A stretch of 64,000 bases of DNA from Gloeopeniophorella convolvens (Eukaryota > Basidiomycota > Agaricomycetes > Russulales). The DNA lies in contig WTXD01000054.1 of assembly GCA_022496205.1 (NCBI GenBank), positions 1-64,000 on the forward strand, written 5' to 3'. A model generated the notes under the pieces. It ran no database searches. It was not told the DNA's origin and saw only the letters and a program-made list of their open reading frames with translations. Both the position numbers and the translations under genes were made by a program. Below, piece by piece: positions 46,803-58,115 of the stretch; the stretch's first letter is position 1; each line of letters opens with the position of its first letter.

Positions 46803-47511
46803 TCACAGCACCAGGGCTCTGACGGTGCCAACAACGAATGCCACCATACACCCTACGACAAACGGCACACCGCGTCCAGCAGCGCCGCCCTTCTTCGCCG
46901 CCGCCGGCGAATCCGAGAACGTGTTGGGAATAAGCGGGATCGCGGTGTTCGTGAAGGCGACCGTGGCGCCGCTCGTCGGCGTCGCCCGCTCGAACGGCTT
47001 GAGCGGATCGCTTGCCGCAGGGCCGCCCGTCGGCGTCGCGGTGAGCCTGACTGCGTTCAGCTAGATGCCCGACTCCGCGCACCCTTCCTGGAACTCTGTA
47101 CAGGCGACACACTTCCAGTAGAGCGACGCGGGAGCGGTTGGGGTGCGGCGTGACGTACCATCGAGGAAGGTCTCGGCGTACGGGACGCCGGTGTACGGCC
47201 CGCCGAGCGCGAAGAGGCAGTTGATGCACCCTTCCAGCGCCTCGTAGTTCGCCTGCGTGCACTCGCATGCAGCACTTGTGCAGGCCTGGCGCGCGTCGTC
47301 AAAGGTCAGCAGCCGTCGTGGGCTCAGCAGGGGCGCGGAAAACTGCGGTACGCACGTCGAGCGTCGTGAGGATGCTCGTGCACGACGGCTGGCATGCTGC
47401 TGCGATGCTCGACGGGTCGACGCCGCTGCGTGCGCGGAGCGCCGCGGCGCCTGGCTGTGCGAGCGTGAGGAGCGCTACGAGTGCGGGTGCAAGTGCGAGT
47501 GCGTATTTCAT
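46803..47511 (-). pseudogene. Array member P6 with an in-frame stop
   Basis: Exons 47356-47511, 47159-47285 and 46803-47095. Signal peptide MKYALALAPALVALLTLAQPGAAA; CQPSC; ACTSAACECTQANYEALEGCINC; EGC, so all eight cysteines are present. In exon 3 the codon at 47061-47063 is TAG, where sister P7 has a valine codon (GIVLNEV). Reading past it continues into LTATPTGGPAASDP, SGATVAFTN and the hydrophobic tail, all in frame. The single change removes the spacer and GPI tail but leaves the whole cysteine core, so a short free-secreted product is conceivable. Confidence 0.75.
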
Positions 47512-48624
47512 ATTTCGGAGAACAAAAGAGTGGGGGTATCGCGCTGACAGCAGGAAAGGCCTCTCAGGCTTCATCGCGATCTTGCGCCTCGGGTGCGCCT
47601 TAAATATGGAGGCGCAGAGATAATGTTTCTCTAATGCCAGGCGGTACGTCACTCGTGCACATTTGTCCCCCGACGAGGGGCTGCCACTCTCACGACGATG
47701 GGAGACTATAGTTAAGCCATAGCTGTCATCATTGCCGCAATTCTGGCCCGAATCGTTTATTGTTCTGCGTGATATGAGATGATCCTCTCTGCTAGATTCG
47801 GAGGGTGTCGGTGCGCTTATCACAGAAGGTACTGACTCAATACGGTAGGTGCGGCGGCGCAGCGGACATCGTGTGCCACTGTTTTGGATCTGAAGAATCA
47901 CTGATAAATACTAAATACAGTGGTACGTACGTGATGGTACAAGGCACATCAGACAGATGGCATTTCCCGCTCTCCTTATTCTCAGGGACCCTCAGGTTCA
48001 TGCGTGGTGGGAGGGGGGGAGGAGGGCATCCTCTACGGAGTTCTCTTGATGCTCGACCTCAGTTCTTACTCCGTGCATCGCTGCAGTCTACTACTCCTCG
48101 GTATTCCTTCTCGTCTTTTGTTGTCAGCCCACTTCCTTTTTCGTCTTATGCCAGGCGTTGCCCTCGAAACCGCGCAACTTGAAGTTACCCTCTCACTGCA
48201 GAGCTCCCAGAAGGTAGCCATCAAGGCCACCCTTCAGCCAAGTATATGCAGCGCAGAGACTCACCAAAGCCGCAGGTGAAGTTTCTATCAAATCGGTGGC
48301 TAGATTTCCTTGTACTGCACCCGCCCTGGTAGCTACGTAGTAGTGGACATTCATGTCATGACAATATCAGCTGTGGGAAATCTTGGGATATGGGCTTAGG
48401 AAACCCCCACAAGAGTCTCTCGTCAGAATTGGGGACCCTATCATTTCGATCGAGCGGTGAACCGTACTCAGTCTGGTGCTACAACTACTATGTCTGGCAC
48501 GACTGGCATAGCCCACCCATATATAGTTAACCAGAAAGATTCAACAAAAGACCAACAACAGGTTCCGATGATAAAAAGCCAGCGTGTCCCCGGCCTAGTA
48601 TCTATATTGTGCAACGACCAGCAA
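47512..48624. other. No gene recognised
   Basis: P6 upstream and P7 downstream flanks, without motif-bearing frames. Confidence 0.5.
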
Positions 48625-49316
48625 TCAGAGCACCAGCGCACCTGCGATGGCGGCGACTGCTGCCCCAGCAATGAGCGGCACGCCACCTCCGGTCGCCCCG
48701 TTCTTCTTTGGCGGCTGTCCCTGTGTGGCTGGGTTCGGGATCAGCGGCGGCAGCGACGCGGTCACGGCGACCGTGGCACCGCTCGTCGGCGTCACGGGCT
48801 CAAACGGCGTAAATGGGTCGCCCGCCGACGAGGCACCCGTCGGAGTAGCCGTGAGTGTGACTTCATTAAGCACAATCCCGAAGCCCGCGCAGCTATCCAA
48901 GAAATCTACGCGCGGCGGAGGAAGGCAGTCAGTGGTGCCTCGGAGGAGAGGGAAGGAAGAGAGCGTTGTACCATCGAGGTAAGTATCGCCGTACGACGAG
49001 CCGATGAACTGCGGGCCGAGTGCGACGAGACAGTTCATGCACACGCCGAGAGCGGCATAGTTCGCCTGCGTGCACTCGCACGACCCACTCGAGCAGGCCT
49101 GCATAAGGCTCCAGTCAGCACTATGCCAAGGTCTATTCAGAGAGGGATACATGAACGCACATCAAGAGTCTTGATAATGGCGGTGCACGACGGCTGGCAC
49201 GACGATGCGATACTCGAGGGGTCGACGCCGCTGCGCGCGCCGAGGACGACGGCGTGTGGCTCCGCCGCCACAAGGAGCGGCGCGGCGAGCACTGCGAGGA
49301 TAAGAGCGTTCTTCAT
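48625..49316 (-). CDS. Secreted cysteine-rich GPI-type protein, array member P7
   Basis: Exons 49161-49316, 48972-49098 and 48625-48905 give 187 uninterrupted residues. Signal peptide MKNALILAVLAAPLLVAA; then RSGVDPSSIASSCQPSC (shared with P6); ACSSGSCECTQANYAALGVCMNC; DSC. Cysteine spacing is C-x3-C-x9-C-x4-C-x-C-x10-C-x2-C-x24-C. The Thr/Pro-rich spacer ends in KKNGATGGGVP and the tail LIAGAAVAAIAGALVL. With P6 it forms a subgroup distinct from P1-P4. Both introns lie at the same codons as in P1, P2, P5 and P6. Confidence 0.82.
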
Positions 49317-50477
49317 ATTCCGCAAGCGGGGGAGAAGGTTGAAAGAGGTCGCGCCAAGAAATTCCCGATCCCAAGACCCCTCTACGCAGTTTAAGTAGTG
49401 CGCAAAGGGAGGAGGTACGGCGCCGCACCGTGTGCACGTCCGTGCCGTGGCAGAGGGTCCGCGCAGGCACATGATACTAATATGTCTCTCTTTGGCCCCG
49501 TTACGAGGCGATGAAGGCCGCGTCTGTCACATCCTTGTGCGGGCGACCGTTGTCCTAGCCAAAAAAAAAATAGATCTTCGCCGCGGAGCACGACTACAAC
49601 GAAAGGCACAACACACAGATACAGCCGCACGACGGTACCCTGGACCAGGAACCCGCTGTGCAGGGACACGGAATCAGACAGATGTGTGCTGCAACAGATG
49701 GCTTGTATCACATACCGAATTATCAAGTGAGGCCCATTATTCCTTTTCTTGGTTTGCAGCGATGGTGGCGGGCGGACCAGGGAAGCCTAAGTTCAGGAAC
49801 GGGCGCCTACGTGGTAGTAGAAGCACGCAAGCGCTGTACTGCTCGGCGTATGAGCTGCATCGCGAAGCAGATGGGGGTACGGAGTCGTGTTATATATGGC
49901 TACCGTTGACAGTTCGTGAGACACCGCACACGAAAATGAGGTGTATGGCTGCGCGCGCCAAGCACGCAGTCTCGACGAACAGGGAGACAGAAACTGTCCG
50001 ATCGTGCGCTCGATCGTGAACTCACCAGATGCCAAGTCCAACTGGCCGCGCGCGGATTGACGACGCTCGACACCCAAGCGCGACACCCAGGGGGCAAGCA
50101 CGGTGTCTTTGACGTTAGTCGGCGAGGCAAATTCAAATACTGGTGGCGTCCAATCGTTGATCGACCGAGCGATCACGAGACGGCCGCCGTCTCAAGTCTG
50201 ATTGCGATATGAGCTCTGTGTACTCCGAGGCTGCTCCCAGGATCAGTAGGTCAGTCTAGGCCAACGCCATTACGACCCTCGAACGTGCTGCGCCGCGATT
50301 CGCAGTGGGTGAATCGTGTATATTCATATGTCATGATGTTTCGTATGGATTGCGTGTCTGCGACAAGATCTGTGTTCTACGAGGTCATGAGATTTGAAAG
50401 AGTGCATAAGAGCGTTGCCAAAGTATTCAAATGGTACTATCCGTGTGCGTATCTGTCACAGTGTGGGTAATGCGGGT
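49317..50477. other. No gene recognised
   Basis: P7 promoter side and Fab1-like 3' side. An A10 tract lies near 49561-49570. Confidence 0.5.
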
Positions 50478-53400
50478 TCAAAAGACGCTGGGCAAGAGCG
50501 CCAGGTCATATATCAACTTCTTCTCATCAGGCGATTTTGTCCACTTGTCTGGAGCATAGCGATCCGGTCAGGACCACATACGGCTATGGTCACACGTGGC
50601 GGCGCACCTGGGCATGCCAAGAAATAATTGTCCAGGGCCGACGCGAAGCGTTCCTGGTACTCGTGGGGCGGGATGACGGTGATGTCCTTACCCTCTCTCC
50701 CCGAGAGGCCCTTCGCCTTGTACTCGAGCGTCTTTGCAAACGTATAGCTGCCGATCGTGTCCACAAGACCACAGTAAATATGCCTCTGCTCTTCATCTAC
50801 GCCGAGCAGCAGCCTGGGAACCGAGTGAACACAATAAGGAAATATGAACACCAAATACTTACGAGTAGTCCATGATATTGCTATGTGCGAGGAAGTCACA
50901 ATCCGCTCTTACCGCTTCCTGCAGGATAACCTTGGAGACAGGATTGACAAGCGTGAGTGCGCGTTGCTGGCCTTCGTGAATCCGAAACGCAATTAGACAC
51001 AGAATTAGCGCCATGACGACATCACAACACAAAGAGAACATGCGCACCTTCTATCCACTCGCTGTCGAATAGCATCTTTGACGCGGACGAGTGCGAATTC
51101 GCCTTGACCTTGCGGCCCTGGATGCCCTTCAGGTCGAACGTCTTGCTTGGCTTCTGGTCGTAGAACAGGTTCTCCATCACGAGTAGGTCTGCTTTCGCCT
51201 GCACGGTCCCGGTCTCCAGGTTCCTGATCTCGACCGTGTAAAAGCCGAGCAACTTCGCGAGGATAGACGCCCGATTTGCGGTCGTCTCCATATGCAGGAA
51301 GTACGATGGGGCCAGATCGATAAGCACTTGTCTGGCAACGTCCACCGTCAGCGCACACCCTCCCCACAAAAGCACGCAACGGCAGCACGCACAGGTCCGC
51401 GACGTTCCACGCATTCACGAGCGTCTTGACGATAAACCGGTCGTCCGCCGTCTTCCAGAAATTCGAGCGGCTCTTCCCGCCCTCGGCCTTCCAGTTCTCG
51501 CACCGCGCCATGCTCTTCAGAAACACGTCCGCGACGCCGCACCGCCGGCGCAGCGCGTCGAACTGCTTCGCGTAGTACACTGTGCAGCTGAACTTGAGCC
51601 GCCGCCCGATCGTCCAGTCGTACTTGATGTGCGGCCGCTCGTCGATCGCGAGCGGGTCGGCGGACAGCAGCCCATGGTGGTTCTTCGGTGCGGGCGACGC
51701 GGGGCGCAAGGGGAACTCCGCCTTGAGCATATACCGCATCGCATTGGTGAGGCTACTCGTCCACGCGAAGAAGCTGCTCTCGTTCGCAGGCTCGCTCGCG
51801 TCCGTGCCCTGCATCGTGCTGGCCGTCGAGGTCCGCGAGCGCGCGTCGCGCGCAGCCTCCGATGCTTCGCCCTCCGCTAGCGCGGCACGACGCGCGCCCG
51901 GCGAGCGAGCATCGTCCGCCGAGGCGTGCGGCGGGCCGACGGTGCCGTTGCTGTCACCCGATGCGTCTGAAAACAGCGACGCCGCCTTCCCGCGGCGCAC
52001 ACCCGTCTCGACGAAGCCCGACGCCGCCGAGTCGCTGCTGCTCCCCCGCGACGACGCGATAGACGCGCCGTCGAGCTCGTGCAGGATCCGGCCGGCCGTG
52101 ACGACCGCCTCCGGCATACCGCTCACGTGCCCATCGACAGCAGCCAGGTTGACCTCGACGGCAGGCTTTGCCCAAGCAGACGGCGGCGCGCCCGCACCCG
52201 GCGCGATGCGCGACACGCTCGCGAAGACGGACGGCGCACCTGCGCCGCCGCCGTTGTCGACAGGCACCTTGTGCCGCAGCACTTCGCGCAGCGACATCAG
52301 CGATGTCGGGTCGCGCGGGTGCTCCTTGCGGCTGATCACGGCCGAGTACGACTCGGGCTCGTGCCAAATCGTGCCCTCGCGGTCCGGGTCGGGCTTCTGC
52401 GTGGTGCCGAAAACTTGAAGGACGATGTGCTGGCGGACGCAGAGGAGCGGGAAAGTGAAGGGAGCGTTGCCTGGCGTGAGGACGAGGACGGCGCCGGGAG
52501 CGGGGCAGCTGGCGGGGACGCGCGGGGATTCGTCATGGCCGCGAGCTCGCGCTGGTAGTCCAACGAGCTGCAATGCATCAGTTCAGTTCCCACCATCATA
52601 ACACCAGAAAGGAACGCACCTAAGAGTGAAGGCAATGATGCTCCCCCAGTCCTCCTCCTGCACAATGACGCTGCCCCCAGGGACAGCATGATACCCCGCG
52701 TGCCACCAGACCGGCTCCTCGACACCCTCGCGCTCCGCCGCCAACCGTGCGCGCGCGTCCTTGGGCACGTGCTTCGCCTCCCACGCCGCGAGCCGCCTGC
52801 GCGCGCCGTGCGCGGCCGAGTGGAACTCGCGCCGCGCGTCGTTGAGCGCCGCGTCGGGCGTGTCGCGCAGCTGCGCGTAGAGCGCCTGCTCCGCGCGCTG
52901 GAAGGCGAAGCGCATGTTCGTTAGCAGGTCGAGCGGCGTGGCGGGCCCGCGGAGCGGGTTCGGAATTGTGGTGACAGTCGATTCGGGCGAGGGGTCCGAG
53001 TGCGAGCGCACGGGGCGGATGGTGGCAAGCGACGAGACGGAGGGCTGGAAAGAGTGGGAGTGGGTCGGGGTGGGCGGGAGGGACGCGGGCACGAGGCCGA
53101 GGGGTGTGAGATCGTGGTCGGGCGGGCCATCCCAGGCGTCGTCTGCAGAGGGCAGGCGAGGGAGACTCTTGTGGTGAGACGGGTCTCCGCCAACAAACTC
53201 AGCTTCCTAGATTGTGATTCAGAAATGGTGGGAAAGTGAAAAAAGACTATGACTAACCACTTTGTCCAGATGCTCTGCTATAGCCTGCCACCAATGTTTG
53301 ATCTCCTGCCGCAGTTCTTTCTTCTCGGTATCGGCATCGTCGACCGCGCCGGTCGGACTTGGTGGGGCCTTGTCCACCCATCCTCCTCGCGTGAACTGCA

Positions 53401-55648
53401 GTGGTGGTATCCGGAGCTCGAAGATGTCGTCAATCGAAGAAAGTGTGAACGAGACTTGGTGGGATTTATGTGCGAAATGTCGTACGATGTTGAGGCGTGA
53501 TGTCGGGAGGGCCGTGCCAGACGAAGTGGGTGGGGTCGTGTGGGTACAGGGAGGATGCAGGGGGGTACATATAGTGGATGAATACAACAACAACTCAAGA
53601 AACTTTGCAAACGAGAATAAACTACACGCCGCCGTCAGCACGCCCCGAGCCCAGTAAGACGGAAGTGGACTCACTAGGTGCCATCGCTCATCGTACACCG
53701 CGCGGTCGACTCCCCGCACACCTTACAGCTCTGCCACATAGCAACCTCCTCGGACCGCGGGTCACGGGACGCCGACGCGTCATGGGCGTCTATTTTCGCC
53801 ACGATGCGAAAGCCGCCGTGCATCCAACGCCGCTCGTGGCGCCATTGGAGCGCCTTGCACCCAGGCTGAATGCATGGCTCCTCTGCGTGCGCGCACATCG
53901 CCGCGACCGTGTCCCCAAGGCACCGATCGTGCTCGCCGCCCGCATAAAACGCGTGGTTGACCCAGCGCGCCCGCGCGCCGCAGTGCACGTACGCCCGGGG
54001 CTCCGCGGCGTTGGCGAGCTTGCTCGCGCCCGGCGTGCTCTCGCCAGATGCCTGCGACGCGCGCTCGACGTCGTGCACGTGCTCCGAGTAGAGCAGCGCG
54101 AGCCGCTGCTGGCGCAGGAAGCCCACGGTGCCGGCCATGTAGCGCGCCGCGGCCCGCTTGCCCTCCCATCCGAGGAGGCTCGTCAGGCCCGTGCGCTCCT
54201 CGCCTGTCAGCCGGCGTGCGGGGTTCGCGCGTTCGAGCTCGGCGAGGCGTAGCAGGAGCTGGGGTGCAGGGATGACGAGGCCAGGCGAGGTCGACAGCAG
54301 CGCGCGGCCGTCCTCGACGCGTCGGAGCGCGGTCTGGAATGGATGCTCGGGTGTCGGAGGTTGAGGTGGCTCGAGAGGAGATATGGGTGCGCGGTTCTCG
54401 CCGAATATGGAGAAGCGGCGCTGGCGTGGGGGCGGGGTGCCAGGCGAGGCGTCGACAGAGGCGCGCGGCTGGCCTGGCGCATCTGACATGGCACGCGAGA
54501 GGTCCAACGAGGCGCCGCGGCTGCCTGACGGGTTCAAGGTGACGGAGCGGGGCATCCGTTTCGAAAACAGGGACCAGATGCCTTGGCGGAGCAGGTCGCG
54601 CTTTCGATGTTTGCTTTCGGTCTCAACCTCGGGGGATGAGTTTCGGTGGATCATGTGTGCGGCGGGTTGTGGGAGCGATACGGGCGGAGAAACGGGTTTG
54701 GGATAGTGGAGCTCGACGGCAGAGTCGGAGAGAAAGTGTTGCTCAAGCAGGAGGGAGAGGAGGACGTAGATTGATATTCGGAGCACGCGTACGAGCGACG
54801 CGTGCTCGTCCGCCGAATGCACGCCGTTCAGCGAGAACGTGCCGCCAATGAGCTCCGTATGCTCATGCACTTCTGAGAGGTCCACTATACAAAAGTCAGC
54901 GAACGCTCAAGTCGAACGGCAATAATGGCGCACCGTCCCACTCCCGAAGTCCATACAGCGCATTATTGACGACGAGCTCGCTATTATCATCCGGGTCTTC
55001 TCCAAATAGATCCGGTGGCGGCAAGGCATACGCATTGGGGGAGAACGTGCACCGCAGCACGCCCGTGCCCTCCGCAGCACCGGAAGCGGACGGAACAGGC
55101 ACGGGCACGGGTGCGTCGGGTGCAGCGACGGTGAGCAGGAGGTGATGCACGCGCGTAGCGTCGTCTGCGTCTGCAAGCGCCGAGCGCTGCCGCACCGCAA
55201 GCGCGCGGAGCTGCTGCAGCGCGCGCAGGTTGTGGCTCGCGTCGTTGAAAGGCGCACGGTGCGCGTCAGCTCCCGCCTTCGCGCCCGGAGGTGTCCGCTC
55301 CGCTTCGCCCTTGCCCTGCCGTGCGGCGTCGGCGGCGGGCGAGGATCGCTGCCTCTGCCGCGCGCGCGACTCGCCCTCCTTCTCCTTCGCAGCGCGCTCT
55401 GCCTCACGCTGCCTGGCCTCCGCCGCCGCCGCCTCTTCGCGCCTGCGCTGCGCCACACGGGCACGCCGAATGCCGGCGAGCCAGGCGCCGGCGTCGACGG
55501 CGCGGGCGAGGTCGTGTAGCGCGGCCGCTATGTCGGCGACCCACGCGTCCTTGTCGCCTGCGCGGAGATCTGTCTCCTCCTCGAGGGCGTTGTCGATGAA
55601 TCGGTGTAGGTGGTCGCGGCTCTCGACTGTGAGGGTCTTGTGGGACAT
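50478..55648 (-). CDS. Fab1/PIKfyve-like phosphatidylinositol-3-phosphate 5-kinase, no FYVE domain
   Basis: About nine exons on the minus strand. N-terminal helical part (MSHKTLTVESRDHLHRFID); end of a chaperonin-like region (RISIYVLLSLLLEQHFLSDS); Fab1 Cys/His region (YVHCGARARWVN, EEPCIQPGC, MHGGFRIVA); the signature SDGTYLFSFAKFLELLLYS across an intron; and the C-terminal lipid kinase: GGKSRSNFWKTADDRFIVK, PSYFLHM, FDLKGIQGRKV, SNIMDYSLLLGVDEE and DTIGSYTFAKTLE. It would make PI(3,5)P2 on vacuole or endosome membranes. No FYVE cysteine cluster is visible and most of the chaperonin-like domain is absent. One base appears missing at about 52412 (SFK-LFGTTQKPD), so the frame is broken there unless it is a sequence error. 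Confidence 0.85.
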
Positions 55649-56184
55649 TTTAGGGCGTGGGGCGGGTGGAAGAGGTTTGATACGGTCATTTCGCGCGGCT
55701 GCCATGAAGCTGCGCGAGTGAGCGTGTTGCTCAAGCGTCGCTGTGACGGAGTTGGCTCCCAGCGTGAAGTCATCCCTCTCTTGCATTAGGAAATACGCTC
55801 CCACGATTTACCGAATCCACACTCTGTAGCATTGGGTGTTCCGAGTCCGTATCCATCTCTGTAGCCTGTGGTAACTCGTAGATAACGGGTCGTAATGATA
55901 CTGCAATCGGTGTTGGTGGTGCCATAGTGCTGCACCACTGCCACACAGAATTGGCCGCACAGCCGTAATTAGTGGGGTATACTCTTTCGGTCCTATGATG
56001 CTTCGAAGCGCGGGAACGTGCGATAACCCATAGCTACGCCTTTGGCGCGAGCATCGGTCCGATCGACCTACATTGCTGCGAAAGGAAGGGGGTGCATATC
56101 TCGCGGGCCCCGTCTGGGCTCGCTCAGGAGTGGAGGTGGGTATCTCAGGAAGCACAGCCCCCAGTTGGCTCGGAAGAGGGTGAG
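55649..56184. other. Promoter side of the Fab1-like gene; no gene recognised
   Basis: An upstream in-frame extension to 55804 exists, but the ATG at 55648 begins the conserved part. 55808-56184 holds nothing supported. Confidence 0.5.
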
Positions 56185-57545
56185 CTATGATTGGCCTGCC
56201 CATTGACGCTCAAGGCTCTTCCAGGCCTGCTGTTCCTCCCTGAGGTGGACCCGATCCAGCGCACGCATTACACCATGGACTGGATCGTCAGGCGTCATAA
56301 GCGGCTGGGCCAGCCCATCGAGCGTCTGGTACATGCGCTGCACGGACGCGTTCGCTGCCGGGAGGTAGTAGTCGAAGTTCGTGAAGTGATTGGCAAGGTG
56401 CGGCAAGGCAGTCCGAACTTCGTGAGCTATCGCATGTGTCAGCCGATGGCGCACACAGGAACGAAAGTCGACTTGCCAGCTGCGCGCACCCCCGATGCGA
56501 CTTCCCGCAGGGCCTGAGCGGACGACGCGGCTGCAGGCGGAAGCAGGCGATCGCGAAAGTCGTCCACCGGCGGCACCTCAACAAACGAGCGCGTGTAGCG
56601 CTCCGCAAACTCCATCACTTCGGTAATCCGCTGGCGACAGGTCTTTTCGCCCAGCTCGTACTCGCTTTTGAGTCGCAAGAGGTCAAATTGTGGTTGCTGC
56701 GCGAGAGGGGCAATGTTGGCCTGCGTGATCCGCAAGCGCTCCCGGGCAACTGCAACGCAATGCGCTAACGCCTGCATGTCGAGCGCCACCTTGTTGTTCT
56801 GCAAGAATTGAAACCATGGTAAGCGATACAACACGGCGACATCATAACAAATGGACACGCACAGCTGGCTGGAAGGCGTGAGGTAGTGGAGGCGGTGACT
56901 AAGTTGACGCTATGAGCTGGAAGGTTGGTGGATGTAGGTAAGGACAGCGTACCTCGGCCACGAGGAGGCTGGATGCCTCCTGGCAGGCATCGCGAATGTG
57001 CTCCCAGCGAAGCTTGTCGTCGGGGGTGACGTGCAGCGAGCTACGAATGTTCTTGAGACGATGCTGTTCAGCCCGGAGAGAGACGTTCACGTTCCCGTAG
57101 TACTTGTCGATGTCGTCGAACAGAGGCTTCAGCCCAGTGTACATCCCCTCATACATACGGCCTCTAGCTATACATTACGCGCTAATGAGTATTGGCACAT
57201 AAGTATGAACGATACTTGCAACTCACCATCGCGAATGTTCCCTGTGAGGAGCTTGGCCTGCCGGTCTTGAACATCTGGCGTGCATCGACAAACTTCTCGC
57301 GCAGCGCCTTGAGCTCGCGGATACGCCCGTCGAGTGCCTCAAAAAGTGGATTCGATACAGCAGCACGTTCGCCGACCCGTCCGCCGCCTTGTGCGCGAGC
57401 TGGCGCAGCGTGTGCAGCGCCTCGCACTCCGCGTCGAGCCGGCTCCTGCACGCGCTGAGGCCCTGCTTGGTGCGGGGCTGGATGTATGGCGAGTAGTCAG
57501 CGGCGCTGGATATCTCCGCGACGATTGTCCTGAGCTGCTGGAGTT
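56185..57545 (-). CDS. Unrecognised helical protein, probably frame-broken
   Basis: Linked minus-strand segments: RTIVAEISSAADYSPYIQ and CRSRLDAECEALHTLRQLAH (about 57545-57355); NPLFEALDGRIRELKALREK (57350-57235); across a clean intron, MYEGMYTGLKPLFDDIDKYY and EHIRDACQEASSLLVAE (57156-56955); NNKVALDMQALAHCVAVARERLRI and EYELGEKTCRQRITEVMEFAE (56803-56610); and FTNFDYYLPAANASVQRMYQ (56380-56320). The composition is helical or coiled-coil. Adjoining frames mismatch by one base near 57352, and the join near 56460 is unclear, so it is either decayed or contains errors. I recognise no family. Confidence 0.45.
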
Positions 57546-58115
57546 CGTGTGGGACGGGCGGAGGTGCAAGGTCGTTGCGCTGCGGTCATGGGGAAGGGTG
57601 AGAACGGCTATTACGGCATGCACGGATCCGGCACTGACTGTGTTGGTGGCGGCACTGTTCGACGCGCTTTGGCCAAACTGCCACATGCCAGGCGGAAAGC
57701 AGCCACGAGTGTGCGCGGACATAATTATCAAAGTGTGTACGCTCTTACGACAGTATTGTGGGGGTGGTATCTCTGATGCGGCCCGTGTACTCTGCTCTAG
57801 ATGTACTCTGTCGACGTCCAGCACAATTGCGCTGTCCTCGGTGGCAGCCCGCACTGCCTCACACCTGACTGTATGATAGAATCGCGGCGTCCTACGAGAA
57901 GGTGCAGCGCATTGACAGACGACCCATTCCATGCAGCTGCTTTGTTAGGCTGTCAACACAGCCGCAACCTGGCGCTGTTTTGTGTCTAATAAGGAGGCGT
58001 GGTCCTAGGGGGGCGGTGCTCAGATCACACATCTGGAACAATAATAAGAGACGTATTCCCTCGGTTTAAGAGGGGTCAAGGCTCTGCTGTACTTCACGAC
58101 TGGCCCCCAGCTGAC
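57546..58115. other. Divergent intergenic region
   Basis: Lies between the minus-strand helical gene and the plus-strand DUF6535 gene. A minus-strand frame (57339-57932) may include a 5' exon of the former, but I cannot support one. Confidence 0.4.

Noticed and set aside
54885..54933. Stop codon between two parts of the Fab1-like gene
   Set aside because: A 49-nt intron with GTGCGC donor, CTGAC branch and TATAG acceptor removes it and restores the expected sequence.
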